In this document: one piece after another, positions 45,935 to 61,275 of the stretch
How positions within the stretch are numbered: the stretch's first letter is position 1
Layout of the letters: each line of letters opens with the position of its first letter
Source of the DNA: Gentiana macrophylla
Lineage: Eukaryota > Streptophyta > Magnoliopsida > Gentianales > Gentianaceae
Direction of reading: 5' to 3'
Assembly (NCBI GenBank): GCA_026214975.1
Contig: CM047805.1
Span: 188,791,333 to 188,855,332 of the forward strand
DNA: 64,000 nt
The notes under the pieces: model-generated
Seen by the model: the letters and a program-made list of their open reading frames with translations, nothing else
What the model was told of the DNA's origin: nothing
The model's database searches: none
Made by a program: the position numbers and the translations under genes

Positions 45935-48900
45935 ATGAAGCAATTGCACAAACAATCGAGCAACACTTACAGAAGAGACGATGATATGATTCCCACTTCA
46001 CTTACCCCTCCTTACTCCCCAAAATCTCTCAAACACCCCCAACGTTCTCTCCCTAGATCTCTCAATTATCTTCTCAAAGAGCAAAGGCTCCTTTTCATCC
46101 TCGTCGGAATTCTTATTGGCTCTACCTTCTTCATTCTTCAGCCCAGTCTCTCCCTCCTCAACCCCTCCTACTCCTCCCATCAGACACATTCCCGATCGCG
46201 TTTCCCTGTCCTTCGCGAATCCCTGTACGACTCATCCTCATTTTCTTCCGGAATAAAACAAAATTTTAATAACAAAGGGGTTGGAAGAGTGCCGGTTGGA
46301 ATTGGGAGGAGACGGATGCGGGTAGTCGTAACCGGCGGGGCCGGTTTTGTGGGGAGCCATTTGGTGGATAAATTGATTGCCAGGGGAGATGATGTTATTG
46401 TCATTGATAACTTTTTTACGGGTAGGAGAGAAAATGTGATGCATCATTTTGGGAATCCAAGATTCGAGCTCATTCGGCATGATGTTGTTGAGCCAATCTT
46501 GTTGGAGGTGGATCAGATTTACCACCTGGCTTGCCCAGCCTCCCCTGTCTACTACAAGTATAACCCAGTCAAAACTATTATATCCTTCATCACTTGCTTT
46601 GGATGTTTGTCATTTTTCTGATTGCTTGTGCATTTACACACCTGTTAAATTAATTCCACCCTGCTGGATTCAAGTACTATATTTTCTTGTCAAATTGATC
46701 TTAATGATTTCACTTTATATGATTTAATGGTCCAGTAAGCTGGTCCTTTTGAAAACCTGTCGTTTACATTTTTTTCTGCATGCAGTTACGTATGCAATAG
46801 CTATTGTTTTTATGACTTCTTGTTTTTTAATGCTATGTGTGAGAACGTGTGTGTTAATGGCAGATTTTGATTTAATGCAAATGTTGTTTGTTGGATTTGG
46901 TGTAAGTTGAATTCCTTAACTTATGTTCACAAGACCAACGTGATGGGTACCTTGAACATGTTGGGTCTGGCCAAGAGGGTTGGTGCCAGATTTTTGCTAA
47001 CTAGTACAAGCGAGGTTTACGGTGATCCACTTGAGCATCCTCAGAAAGAGACTTACTGGGGACATGTGAATCCAATAGGTGTTTGGCTGTTCCTAAAAGC
47101 TTTTCCTTTTCTGGATTTTGTGTTTTGTGCTTTTAATGATTGAGTGGTTAGAAATATTCAGGTGTCAGGAGCTGCTATGATGAGGGGAAACGTACTGCCG
47201 AAACCTTGACTATGGATTACCATCGCGGTGATGGAGTTGAGGTACTATTTTTTTTTTAAAAATTTATTTCAAATCCGATACCATGTTTTTGTTTTTGTTT
47301 TTCGGGGAAGGTATGTTGAATTACCATTTCTCTTAAAAGAAAAAGCTATTGCAGAGATAAGTAATTTACATGTTTAAACACAATGCACTTCAGCTGAAAG
47401 TTCATCACAAACCTTACCTGTTTCTTGGGAATACTTCTAACTGTTTTCACAGTCAGTAGTATACTTCCTTGATAAGCACCTCTTTTTCAAATGGTAGCGT
47501 TATTGTGTTGTCGAGAAGTTTATTCAAGTGCTGACATTCATGGTGGCTAAGTCGACGATGTCTATTATAGAGATTCCTTATGAACCAAGTGTTTGAGGAG
47601 TCTATGTCACGACCTTGAAGCGTAAATGACTGTCGAACAAGTCCGCGTAATTGTTGAGTACTATGGTGATGGACTATTGTATGGATCCTTCTAAGGGAAC
47701 TTGGATTATATTATATCTATGGATACACCTATATTCCTTCTACGTTGTGCTTGCAGAAGTTGTTGCTACCTAGATCTGGTTTATTACGTGTTAAATGTTA
47801 GTTACCCCACATGTCAATGGGTCAGTAGTTTGGTGAGGAGCTTCCCGTTTAATTTTGAGTTGAATAGATGAGCACCTATCGTTGGGATACGTCAGTGTGA
47901 CTTTAATCACTCTACACAGACAAGATGCTAGCAGCATGTAGTGTTTTAGGTTAATTTGTGGATTTCTAGTTCCATGTTTTGAAGACATTCGTAAGCACAA
48001 TATGATATTACATGCATTGATATAATGTGTAGTTGCTTTGCACTTGATCATCAGGTGTGTTGTGCATGGTTTCAAAATTATGATAAGTAATTAAGTACGT
48101 TTTCACCCTGCAGGTTCGTATTGCACGTATATTCAATACATACGGGCCCCGTATGTGTATAGATGATGGGCGTGTTGTCAGCAACTTTGTTGCGCAGGTT
48201 TGTCGCGCGATTGAGTAAGCACTCTTTAACCTCTCTGTTTTAAAAGGTACCCCTTTTTAAATTGAAAATTTTCTGCAGGCCATCCGCAAACAACCATTGA
48301 CGGTTTATGGTGATGGGAAGCAAACACGAAGCTTTCAATATGTCTCTGACTTGGTATGTGCTCTTTCTTTTGCCTGAAATACGTTACAACTATTTCAATG
48401 GGGCTGTTTATAGATTGATTCTATGGCATCTGGCGTTGGAGAATAGACGCTATATGTTAGACAATATCTCAGTTGTGAAAATTGCGTGTAGATACTAGAT
48501 AGTATTGGGTCTGAAACTACTCATGTCTACAAAAAAGAAAAGGTAGAAAGATTGCATAGGCTTGTAAGCACTTCACTTACCGAACGCAAGAGAACGGGGA
48601 ACTAATTTGGAAATATTCGGCCTTAAACAAGGGGCACACCTCAAAAAATTGACCAGGAGAAGCTCGAGAATATACTAAGGATGTATTGTTGGTTCGGATA
48701 CTTTGGAAGTTACTATTCATTTCTATCGGTTCCATTGAGGCTTCTTGGCATGGGTTTTCACATTAAACTCTTTACCTCTTATTATCTTTGACAGTGAACT
48801 GTTTGCCTGTCTATCACTGCCAACTTTGCTTCTGATGTTGTGCAACTTTTCTTTCACGTATTCCTTTCTTCTTTCTCCTGTAGTAATCAAGTGGCGATTT

Positions 48901-51803
48901 GGATGTGGATAATCCAATACTCCCTCTCTCTCAAAATTAATGTTATTTCAAGTACACCGCAGTCCCTTTCTCTCTCTTAAGAGTAGTAAATAAGGGCAGT
49001 TTTGGTAGAATATGGGGAGATGTTTCTTGAAATCCTATAATGACACTTAATTTGGGACAAAATCACCTAGCTAAAATGACACTTATTTTGGGGCGGAGGG
49101 AGTACTTGAATGTATTTATAGTCAAGTTATTCTTGCTCTTATAGTAGAATCTGTGTGATTAGTCATGGGGATTTTGAGAAGTTCAGCTAACATGATAACT
49201 TTATTACATGTTAGTTTTTGTATTTCTCTCACCGAGCTGTACTCTTCATGCAACATTTCCACAAGCCAAAAAATTTAGAAGTATCTTACACATGTTAGTG
49301 TTAGGAAATCTACGCGGGAAAGCAGCGGAATTTAAATTTTTATTTCCTTTTAACCAGGATCGACTTCGTTTAAGCAATAAACAAACAAGTAGTAGACGGT
49401 GGTTACCTTGGTTGATCTATAAGATCGACGCTTTGACCGTCTAAGAGAGTAGTAGTACGCATAGAGCCGCCCAAGTGTTCGGCCTCTACCGCTAGTCCAC
49501 ACGAACACCCGCCGAATCCCATCATGGATTGCTATTGGAAAACTCCGGTTGCTGTGACCGGCCTTTTTCCTCTCTCCAACTCTCTATAGGATCTTCTCTA
49601 TTTTACACAAGAACAATTAGTTCTTGGAATTGTGATGTACAAAAGAGCTTGACACCCACCTCTTATTTATAGTAGAAGGTGGCGCCATATCAAAGTGTGG
49701 AGGAGAAGAAAACATTTTTCCAATAAAATAAGGAAAATATAATTGATTGATTTATCTCATTTATTATAATATCTTATATCAAATAAATCTAGGATATTGT
49801 CAATATCTCATATTGAATATTTTCAAGATATTGTCAATATCTTATATTGACTATATTTATCTTATTACCATAAATCTATTTTTCAAAATCTATTAATATA
49901 ATATTATCTACAAATTGTAGTCTATTAATAAAATATTATCTACAAATTGTAGTCACGCATGTCCATATATATCTATATAAATATTAATATCTTATATTAA
50001 TATTATGGTAATACCATTAATTAAATTGCACAATCCAAGTGTATCTTATACACTCCAAAATTGCGCCACCTTTAGCCAATATTTTGGCATCCGGAATATT
50101 CTTTAATTAATATAATATTATTAATATCTTGTATTTAATTTATTCATAATAAATAAATACCACCATATTAATTTACCACTATAACCTTTATAGTCTCGAG
50201 ATAAACTTTCCTTATTTGGTTATCATCTATAACCACATTTTAATCCGGCTAGATGTTCTTATGTGTGTGACCCGATAGGCTTCGAATATGTTGGCCGTAG
50301 ACACAAAGTGCAAATTACGAAAAATGCCCTTCATGCCTAACGATCACGGGATAGCGTCTAGCAGAACACACACGTGACCCCCAATCATCGGAAGAGTCAA
50401 ATGCAATGACTACTACCTTTCATGTGAAACGATTCACCGTGTAACTTACAATCCTATCATTGTAATAATATCCATACGGTCGTGTCGTCGAGTGTCAAAC
50501 ATTAACGACCGTATCTTATAATCTGGTTATCATGCTCTCTCCGAAGTAACTCATTTACTCCCACTTTGCAAAGATTCACGAGAGTAAGACATTCCTTATA
50601 AGAAGGCCATTTCGGATATTCGATCCCAATCATAGGATACGCGATTCCCGGACGACCAATCATGTATACTCCGCATGCTTGATGTCATCACCCCAATCAC
50701 TACCGCATGATCGCCCGTGGCTGTGGAAACCTCAATAGTGTCAAAGCATGACAATCCACACCGTGATGCCATGAAGACTCGGTCTTAAGGATAATTACAC
50801 ATCCGTCACATAGTGTGACACTTATCCGTGTAAGTGGAGTCGATCTAACGTCGCATTCTCTAATACGTCCACGCATACTGGTCAAGTGTCTCTACACTTC
50901 GATGAGCGAGATCTATCCCCGCCTAAAGACAAAAGACATCTAATACGTGCTAGCCTGTTTATACTATCAATGCCCTGTTTAATAGTACTTGACCTTTGAG
51001 AGACATTTAAGTATCAAACTTATTAAAGTGATTAGAGATCTCATCAACCATAATCGCCTATCATGGTTTCTCTATCACGATTTTAATACTACAGAGGCGT
51101 TATCATATAACAATTCATAATTGGTTCTTTAAAAGAACATATATATATAATAAAAAAGTTTCCATTTAATATATGTATAAACATAAAGAAATAGTACAAA
51201 TGATCCGACCCGGTCGGATCCGGTCCAACCCGATTGGGTTTAGGACACTATTTCAACAGTTAGATGGAATACATCTGGATATTTGACTTTCGTTTTACAA
51301 TGTCATGTATTGCAACGTACTTCATTTTCTTAATGGGCTTTTGGAAAAGAAAATCAAGTAAGAAACATAAATTGGAGTTTTGTTGATTGTTAGGTTGATG
51401 GATTGGTGGCTCTGATGGAAGGTGAGCATATTGGCCCTTTCAATTTGGGGAATCCTGGGGAGTTCACCATGTTAGAGCTTGCTGAGGTTTGTCCTGGACA
51501 ATATTTTAATTGAAAACCCTAAAATTTTGTGTATTATTGAGATTATTATTTCATCTTGTGAGAGCAATTTTTGTCTAAACAAATTACACACAGGTTGTGA
51601 AAGAAACAATTGATTCCGGTGCAAGAATAGAATATAAACCTAACACCGCAGACGACCCTCATAAAAGAAAACCTGATATCAGCAAAGCTAAGAGCCTTCT
51701 GAATTGGGAGCCTAAGGTACCGCTGCGTGAAGGACTGCCACGGATGGTGTCTGATTTCCGGAACCGCATACTAAACGAAGACGAGGGAAAAGGCAAGAAA
51801 TGA
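45935..51803 (+). CDS. UXS: UDP-glucuronate decarboxylase, membrane-anchored type (UDP-xylose synthase)
   Basis: Converts UDP-glucuronate to UDP-xylose with bound NAD+, in the Golgi, supplying wall xylan and xyloglucan. Exons: 45935-46579, 46931-47078, 47162-47241, 48114-48197, 48279-48353, 51394-51486, 51594-51803; total 444 aa, the usual length. A short cytosolic N-terminus precedes one membrane anchor (about residues 52-69, [17 protein letters not shown]), so it is type II Golgi-like (Arabidopsis UXS1/2/4 group). The Rossmann motif GGAGFVG is at 134-140, TSTSEVYG at 239-246, and the catalytic Y270-x3-K274 in SCYDEGK. Intron 1 is AT-AC (U12 type). Intron 5 (3 kb) holds a MITE and a solo LTR. 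The paralogue number is not resolved. Confidence 0.95.
46580..46930 (+). other. U12-type AT-AC intron in UXS
   Basis: The exon ends ...ACTATT at 46579; the intron begins ATATCCTTC and ends TTATGTTCAC at 46930. TTCCTTAAC, the ideal U12 branch site, lies at 46912-46920, 10 nt from the intron end. Splicing here gives the family-conserved NPVKTIKTNVMGT; no GT-AG pair does. Length 351 bp. Confidence 0.93.
48920..49102. mobile_element. Stowaway-like MITE in UXS intron 5
   Basis: CTCCCTCTCTCTCAAAATTA at the left is inverted as ATTTTGGGGCGGAGGGAG at the right, with TA on both sides. Length is 183 bp. Confidence 0.85.
49299..51258. mobile_element. Solo LTR in UXS intron 5
   Basis: The element starts TGTTAGGAAATC and ends CTATTTCAACA (1,960 bp), flanked by GTTAG at 49294-49298 and 51259-51263. 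No gag-pol frame lies inside, so it is best read as a solo LTR, probably Copia-like; a small non-autonomous element is the alternative. A 31-32-bp unit (TACAAATTGTAG end) is tandemly repeated near 49889-49951. Confidence 0.85.
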
Positions 51804-52670
51804 GAAGGTAATCAGAAGATAGAGACGTTGTCACTCCTGGTAGTGTATTCTTTTTAGTATGAATTTGACCGACTTCATTACACTTTTTTTCTGTAGCAGA
51901 AGAAGAGAGTTGGGTCGATATATCTTGTAGTTGGAGTTAGGTAATATAAAATTACTATACACAAATCCAAATTTTGACTTGATTATAAACAGAAGAGTAG
52001 ATTCAACACATATAATTTAATTTGATTTGTATTTTGTGAGTTGCTTTTGTTTACAGCTAATGTATTAGATTTGTAAGGAGGAGGGACATAAGTGATAAGT
52101 GTGAGAATTTTTTCTAGTAATAATGGTAATAAGGCAGAAAGCACAATGATAGATTGTGGTTCTTAATAAGGATTGCCGCACAACACTTTTGTATGTGTGT
52201 TTTAAATGCTGACATTGTTAAAACCTTACATGGCAACCTAGGCTGGGTTCAAAAAATTTCAGAGGTTGAATGTCACTCTGTGGGTGTCCCGACATTAGGT
52301 CGAGGTGTGGTGTGTTTAACAAATGGTTATTTCATCGTCTTATGGAATAGAAAGATATAACCTTAACAGTATTACTATTAGCTTTATAGTTGTGGGGAAT
52401 AATATGGGTATGCATTGTTGTTTAGCAAACATTTCAATTTTCAATTCCAAATGAAGAAAGGACAAAGAAAACATGTGAAGGGTAATAATGTTGCCAACGA
52501 CCATCATGGGGCTGATTTTAATTGCATCCCACCACACAAGTTTGTTTGTTTTCTTGTGAATTTTTTATATCGAGGCCACTATTTACCATTGAATTTTACT
52601 GAGCATCAACAAAGAAAGGAGATATGATTTGGCCACAACAACCCAGTGGTACTACACGATTTATTTTACG
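51804..52670. other. UXS 3' region, no further gene seen
   Basis: Probable 3' untranslated region followed by AT-rich spacer. Short open frames have no recognisable similarity. Confidence 0.5.
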
Positions 52671-52850
52671 AGAGATTTTATGGTGCAACGGTTGTAGGAA
52701 GGTTATACCAAGTGGCATACATTAGAGCCTCTTATTTTTACTCTCTTTCACATAATACACTTTTATCGTGTGTGAGAGGTTAGAAATGAGTGGTTGTAAT
52801 GTATGCCACTTGGTAAAACCTTCCTACAACGGTTGTATTTTAAAATTTCA
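52671..52850. mobile_element. MITE, family with GGTTGTAGGAAGG inverted repeats, copy 1
   Basis: GGTTGTAGGAAGGTTATACC...GTGGCATACATT is inverted as AATGTATGCCAC...CCTTCCTACAAC, giving roughly 40-bp arms. An outer GATTTTATGGTGCAAC / GTTGTATTTTAAAATT pairing may extend the ends. Confidence 0.8.
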
Positions 52851-53184
52851 CTTTATTTTACACCATTATTTCTCTTGCAGGTAGAGCTACTAATTACCCA
52901 AGCCCAAAGGCGAACCAATTTTTATGTTGTTTAAACTCGTGTTTGTTTAGGTCATGAGTTTGGTTGTGATTGTTGGTTTAATAGTCTTCGTCTTGTAGTT
53001 TGTTTGCTTTCACAAGACACGCACGATCCAACAGAGCGGTGCGCTCGAGGAGAGTGGGGGGTGGGGGTTAGAATTTCCCAAATAAATACTAATGTGTATA
53101 TGGGGGAGTTTTTTTTTTTTTGAGAGGCATTTATGTGACTTATAGTCCAACCAAATATAATTACCCATCCATAGTATTCCGAGA

Positions 53185-53346
53185 GATTTTATGGTGTAAC
53201 GAAAGTTGTATTAAGAAGCATACATTAGAGAATTTTATTTTTAATCTTTTTTACATACTACGCTTTTATCGTATTAGAGATGATAAAAAAAGATTTTGAT
53301 ATATGTCACTTGTTACGACCTTTGTATTACTACATTATAAAATTAG
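53185..53346. mobile_element. MITE, same family, diverged copy 2
   Basis: It shares GAGAGATTTTATGGTG, GCATACATTAGAG and the CTTTTATCGT middle with copy 1; the arms are more decayed. Confidence 0.7.
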
Positions 53347-53524
53347 TCTGATATTTTTCCTTCCTGATAAGAGTTGAGTTGGAATGAAAATCGAAGGCCG
53401 ACCAAGCAAATACTCCTCACAAACAGTCACTTCTCTCTCTTTCTGTTTTCTTCCAATTCTCCTCTGATATTTATTTTCAAAATGCTCTGATGATTCCATA
53501 AACTATCGATTCACAGTTGTAAAC

Positions 53525-56500
53525 ATGAAGGGAATTGATATATTCTGTGCATCTCAATCCTCAACTTCCACACTTGGGGGAACCACCACCATGGAAGGAG
53601 CATTGTCCTCCTCCATTCAACACCGCAGGGGACCGGCAATCGACCGTTACAATCCTATTATTCATGACCAGAGCCGGCTCCTCAAGACGCTCCCTCCGGC
53701 ACCATCCAATCCCCAAATTCAGAGTAATTCAGTTGATTACGTAGTTTCTTCCAAAATAAACAACAAAGCGAAGGAGAAGAAGAAGGAAAAACAGCAGAAA
53801 GTCGGGAAAAAAGAGGAAAAGAGGCGGAGCAATGTTGCGATTGATGATGATGATTATGCAAAGTCTACTACGACTAGTGATAGCATTTTGAATTGGAGGA
53901 GGGGGAGGAGGAGTTGGAGCTGTATGAATCCCGGTGGATTCATTAGTCCACCTGGCTCTTCCAGGTATTTGTTGAGTGAAAAAACATTACTGAATAATGT
54001 GCAACCAGATTCTGATTCGGTTCCGGTTCCGACGGAAAATTCAAAGTCTGATTCCTTGAGAAAAGATGAATCCGGTGTTTCTGTACAACAACCGTCTTCT
54101 TCTGCTCCGGTGCCCTTCCAGGTTAATTTTTCTCCTAGCTAAATTTGCTAATTCCACTCAAAATTAATCTCTCTGTATATTAAGTAAAACCAAAAAACTC
54201 TGTTTTACGTATCTATTATGAAATATTTGGTCTGAGAGAAATTAAGATCAGTTTACACCAAATAATTTAGCTAGTTTTACAAGTATTTGATATCTCAAAA
54301 GGCATTCGGATTCATATACTGTGAATATTATATACAGCCATACAGGGGATAATATATGCCGCCTCTTCTTTTTATCCTTTACCCTGAATGAGGATTAGGA
54401 TCACATATTCAGTCAATTTCTGAAAGCCCAAATGTTTGGAACCACAATCTTAATCATCGTGTATGGTCCTCGATCAAGTATGACTTGTTGATTCAGCATT
54501 AATAGAAAATCAGAAAAACGTGCGGGTCCGACCGTGTAAAATATAAATACCATGTTTTTACAATTTTATACTTCTTTTCAGAATTTTAATTGGTTGAACA
54601 ACTATAATATGGTGGATTACTGAATCATATACACTACAAATGACACCTTAATTACTTTAATCCATCAGACGTAGGACTCATTAATAACCGATGAAGTGGT
54701 TGTGACAATTACATTACTTCTTTGTTGAATGCACAAACTGGAACTGCACCGATGGCAATGGGGTGGCACACATCCAAAATTGAGTAGTCTCTCCTTTAGA
54801 TATAATGCGCCAGTATTTCTGCCGTTAAAGTTTATTTGGTTAACTTAAGAACTCAACTTTTATTTTTATCTTTTTTCTAAGTAATGCAAGGAGACACATG
54901 CACCCTCAATTTCAATAATAGAGTCTATATGTTGGTGACATCCAAATCCAAATCCAATCCAATAAAATTGAAACGTGAATGAATACGGTGAGGATGACTA
55001 AATCTGTGCAATAAAAGTAGGGTTATCATTCAAAATGGTTAATTAATCATTAAAATTGTTTACCAACAAAAGAAAATGTAAATGTGTTTTTTATCAAGTG
55101 CAAAAAAAAAAAATAGGTTCCCATCATTTTCAAGTCTTTAATATAGTATTATTATGTGAAGATTTGGCAGATGAGTTTAAATGTTGTTGTGAATAATTGG
55201 TTGGTGGCAGGTGGTAGTTCTTAGAGTTTCACTCCATTGCAGGGGTTGCGAGAAAAAATTGAGGAAACATATTTCCACTATGGAAGGTATATGCATCATT
55301 TCCTTTTTCCCATTTTCTATTTTAGTGTTTCTAATCAAATAATTACAATTTTTATTTTGTTTTACGGGATCTCTACCGAAGGTCAACAACATTAGAAATA
55401 TATATATATGGAGATAAATTATTTATTATTAAAACTTATATCGATTTCATTTAAGATTCATACAACGCAATAGTTGTCAAAAACCACTTGTCGAAAAAAA
55501 AAATTATTATGCACACACAAGACAACATCACACATTATACACTCATGTGGTTTAGCATATAAATTATTTACCTCCATGTTATATTTATAAATATTTTACC
55601 CGATTTGATTTAGCATATAAAACTTTTACTCTTTTATGGTATATTAATATATATTTTAAATCTCTTGTGACTTACTAGCACATTAAGTCTTTACTCCCTT
55701 GTTATAATACTCCCTCCGTTCCAATTTATTTGATACAGTTGTTAAAATCACGCATATTAAGAATTTGAGTTAATACATCAACTTTTACAATAAAATGACT
55801 AGAAAGTCCTTAGATATAATTAATGTAACCTCTTTTTTTTATACTCCTCCGTTCCTAATTAACTGTCGTAGTTTTCAAAAATAAAATTTCTTTTTTATCT
55901 GTCGTAGTTACATTTTTACAAAGTATTATTTAATGTATTTTTCTATATCTACCCTTATATATTAAGGATGGTGGTTGGGGACAACATTGAATAAATTATA
56001 TTCAATGGGTGTTATTGTCAATTTAATGTTAAGTCAAAGCATTAACTACCCTCCTTAATATGTACAGTATGTTTTTGTTAACTGTGAAAGTTAAATAGGA
56101 ACGGAGGGAGTATCTCTCATACTGTAAGTATGAAACTAGTCAAATTTAATCTTGCATTTTATAACTCGAACGAGTTTGAGCTGAGTTTTATGCCTATAGC
56201 TGGAGCCTTGATAAGTATCTGAGTTAAAAAAAAATAAAAAAACTCGAATTGATGTCACCCCCCCTACTCAAGAGCAAGAATGTCCTGAACAGATTTCTTT
56301 ATTTTAATTTGTTTTGGATTTTGGTAATACATAAAATGGATGGGAACAGGGGTATCATCGTACAAGATAGAGTTTGCAGCGAAAAAGGTGACGGTGGAAG
56401 GGAATGTGACGGCATTAGGAGTACTTGCTAGCATTTCAAAGGTTAAGAAGAATGTTCAATTATGGCCTTCTTCTTCTTCTTCTTCTTCTTCTTCTTCTTC

Positions 56501-56597
56501 CACTTTCCCTGTTGTTGTTGTTGGTGGTGATGATGTTCCAGGAGCTGAAATGAAGAAGACACCAGAAGAAGCCCTCCCAACTCTCATCATCATGTAA
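53525..56597 (+). CDS. NaKR-like heavy-metal-associated (HMA) domain protein
   Basis: Resembles SODIUM POTASSIUM ROOT DEFECTIVE (NaKR) proteins, phloem-linked HMA proteins affecting ion balance and long-distance transport. Exons 53525-54121, 55211-55286 and 56350-56597 give 306 aa. The N-terminal half is Lys/Ser-rich and probably disordered, with an NaKR-like start (MKGIDIFCASQSSTS, RAIDRYNP-like PAIDRYNP) and SRYLL. The HMA domain spans about residues 199-268: VVLRVSLHCRGCEKKLRKHI with Cys209-x2-Cys212 as metal ligands, then FAAKKVTVEGNVTALGVL and ISKVKKNVQLWP. A poly-Ser run from a (TTC)n repeat follows. It converges on RABE1. Which NaKR paralogue is not decided. Confidence 0.88.
55709..55841. 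mobile_element. Truncated Stowaway-like MITE in the HMA gene intron 2
   Basis: CTCCCTCCGTTCCAATTTA starts after TA; no right end is present before the next MITE. Confidence 0.6.
55844..56110. mobile_element. Stowaway-like MITE in the HMA gene intron 2
   Basis: CTCCTCCGTTCCTAATTAAC is inverted as GTTAAATAGGAACGGAGGGAG, with TA on both sides. A shorter relative is at 60879-60992. Confidence 0.85.
56467..56500. repeat. (TTC)n coding microsatellite
   Basis: About 11 TTC units encode a serine run in the HMA protein. Confidence 0.9.
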
Positions 56598-57264
56598 TAA
56601 TGGTTTTTATTATTAACACCCCCCATGTCATGTTCTCTCAATCCTATCAATGTCCATTCTCTTCTCTTTATTTCTTCTTCAATAACTCATATATGCTTAA
56701 CCTTCTTTCCTAGTGCTTTTGTTGACAAACTTAAATTTGATTTAGTTCAAAATATTTCTTCTTCTTCTTCTTCCGATTTCTTAGTGCAAAGATGAATGAC
56801 CTAACTAACCGTCTCTTTTGTGCATGACACCTACTACTAGTCAAATTGCAAGAAAAACCCTTTAAGCAAATACTGTGAGAAATGCACAATCCATCTCCCA
56901 TTCTCTGCTTTTGCATATACTCTCATCAGTCAGTCAGTCAGGGAGGGAGGGAGGGGTCCTAATTACCACAACTAACACTTCCACTTTCCAAATTATCAAG
57001 ACATAAATAAGAAGAAGATAGAGATAAAAATAAAAATAAGTTTTTTTGGCTAGACAGCAGTACAAATTCCAAAATACAAACAGCAGTACATTGCTTTAAC
57101 TTCTTTGGGACCTTAAAACAACCAAGAAGTTGGTTGGTCAAATCAAATGCTACAGAGACAATGAAGTTATGATAAGATTAATTCCACCCCAAAATAGTGA
57201 CGACTCCAAGATACATTGGCATTCTCGGGAATATAATAATATTTAATGATTATCCCCCCCCCCC
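56598..57264. other. Convergent intergenic region between the HMA gene and RABE1
   Basis: Both 3' untranslated regions must lie here. A short (TTC)n run (56756-56772), a CAGT/GGGA simple repeat (56931-56956) and a C run (57254-57264) directly abutting the RABE1 stop are seen. Confidence 0.55.
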
Positions 57265-60370
<3,106 letters not shown>

Positions 60371-60422
60371 CCCAGAGGTGATCGAATCTCCCAGACAAGA
60401 CGGGAGTTGAAGAAATTAACCT

Positions 60423-60567
60423 AGAACCAGAAACAGGTAAATCCATTTTTCTATAACATTCAACGTAAAATGAATAGAACAAAAAGGGAAATTTGAGGGG
60501 AAAAAACAAAATTGCTGATACAAAATAAAGAAATTGGATAAGTATCAGAGTATAATAATGAATCACC
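60423..60567 (-). other. Probable 5' leader intron of RABE1
   Basis: On the minus strand a donor ATCTG/GTGATTC (60567) and an acceptor TTTCTGGTTCTAG (60423) bracket a T-rich stretch, leaving about 50 bases of leader before the start codon. Confidence 0.5.
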
Positions 60568-60878
60568 AGATCGGAGAACAGGGACAGATGAGGAGATTGA
60601 GAGATCTAATAAATGAACTGAAATGAAAGGAACAAAGAGGAAAAAGAGGAGGGAAGGGAAGGGAAGGGAAAGCTTTGCTTTGGGGAAAAATGCGACTTTT
60701 TCATGTGAGCATTAAGCAACGTGGGCCGTTGAATTACATTTTACGGGAAATCAATGGGTCCGTTTGCAGTTTTTTTTTTTTTTTTGTCATTTAATTTTTT
60801 TTTAACGTAAAAAAAAAGTTTTTTATTTTTATTTTTGTGTTTAATACGATAACATATTAAATAAATTGATGCGTATAG
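60568..60878. other. RABE1 upstream region
   Basis: A GGGAA repeat (60652-60671), T and A runs, and no defined TATA box. Promoter function follows only from position. Confidence 0.4.
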
Positions 60879-60992
60879 TACTCTCCGCCCCTATTTATTA
60901 TTATTTTGATGTTAAGTCAAAACATTAAATACTCTCCTTAATATGAGTGTATTTTTCAATTACGACGGTTAAATAAGAACGGAAGAAGTAGT
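60879..60992. mobile_element. MITE remnant related to the 55844 element
   Basis: It keeps CTCTCCGCCCCTATTTATTA at one end, TTAAATAAGAACGGAAGAAG at the other and the shared ATGTTAAGTCAAA...CTCCTTAATATG middle, with about 150 bp lost compared with the longer copy. Confidence 0.7.
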
Positions 60993-61275
60993 ATTTTGAA
61001 GAACGAAAATTATGTTATAAAAATTCTAGTAAATTTTCGGATATATATCATCCGTCCGGTCATTACCGAAGAATAATGTAAATTATTTTCATGAATCGTG
61101 AAATCAGACTAGCTGTGTTACAAACATAAATACGGAAGCTGAAATGTCAAAGACTTGACTAATACAAATCTTAAACGATAACTAATTCATAGTTAAAGCA
61201 TCCTTGTGCTTACCACCACCAGTGAGGCCGGCGAGACCTGGGTCTTAAACCCAATGGTGTCGGAGAGCCCAACGG
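60993..61275. other. Intergenic stretch, nothing recognised
   Basis: No gene, terminal repeat or RNA gene was seen. Confidence 0.5.

Noticed and set aside
49679..49690. GGTGGCGCCATA inside the solo LTR as a primer binding site
   Set aside because: It lies mid-LTR with no adjacent TG...CA boundary; target duplications place the ends elsewhere.
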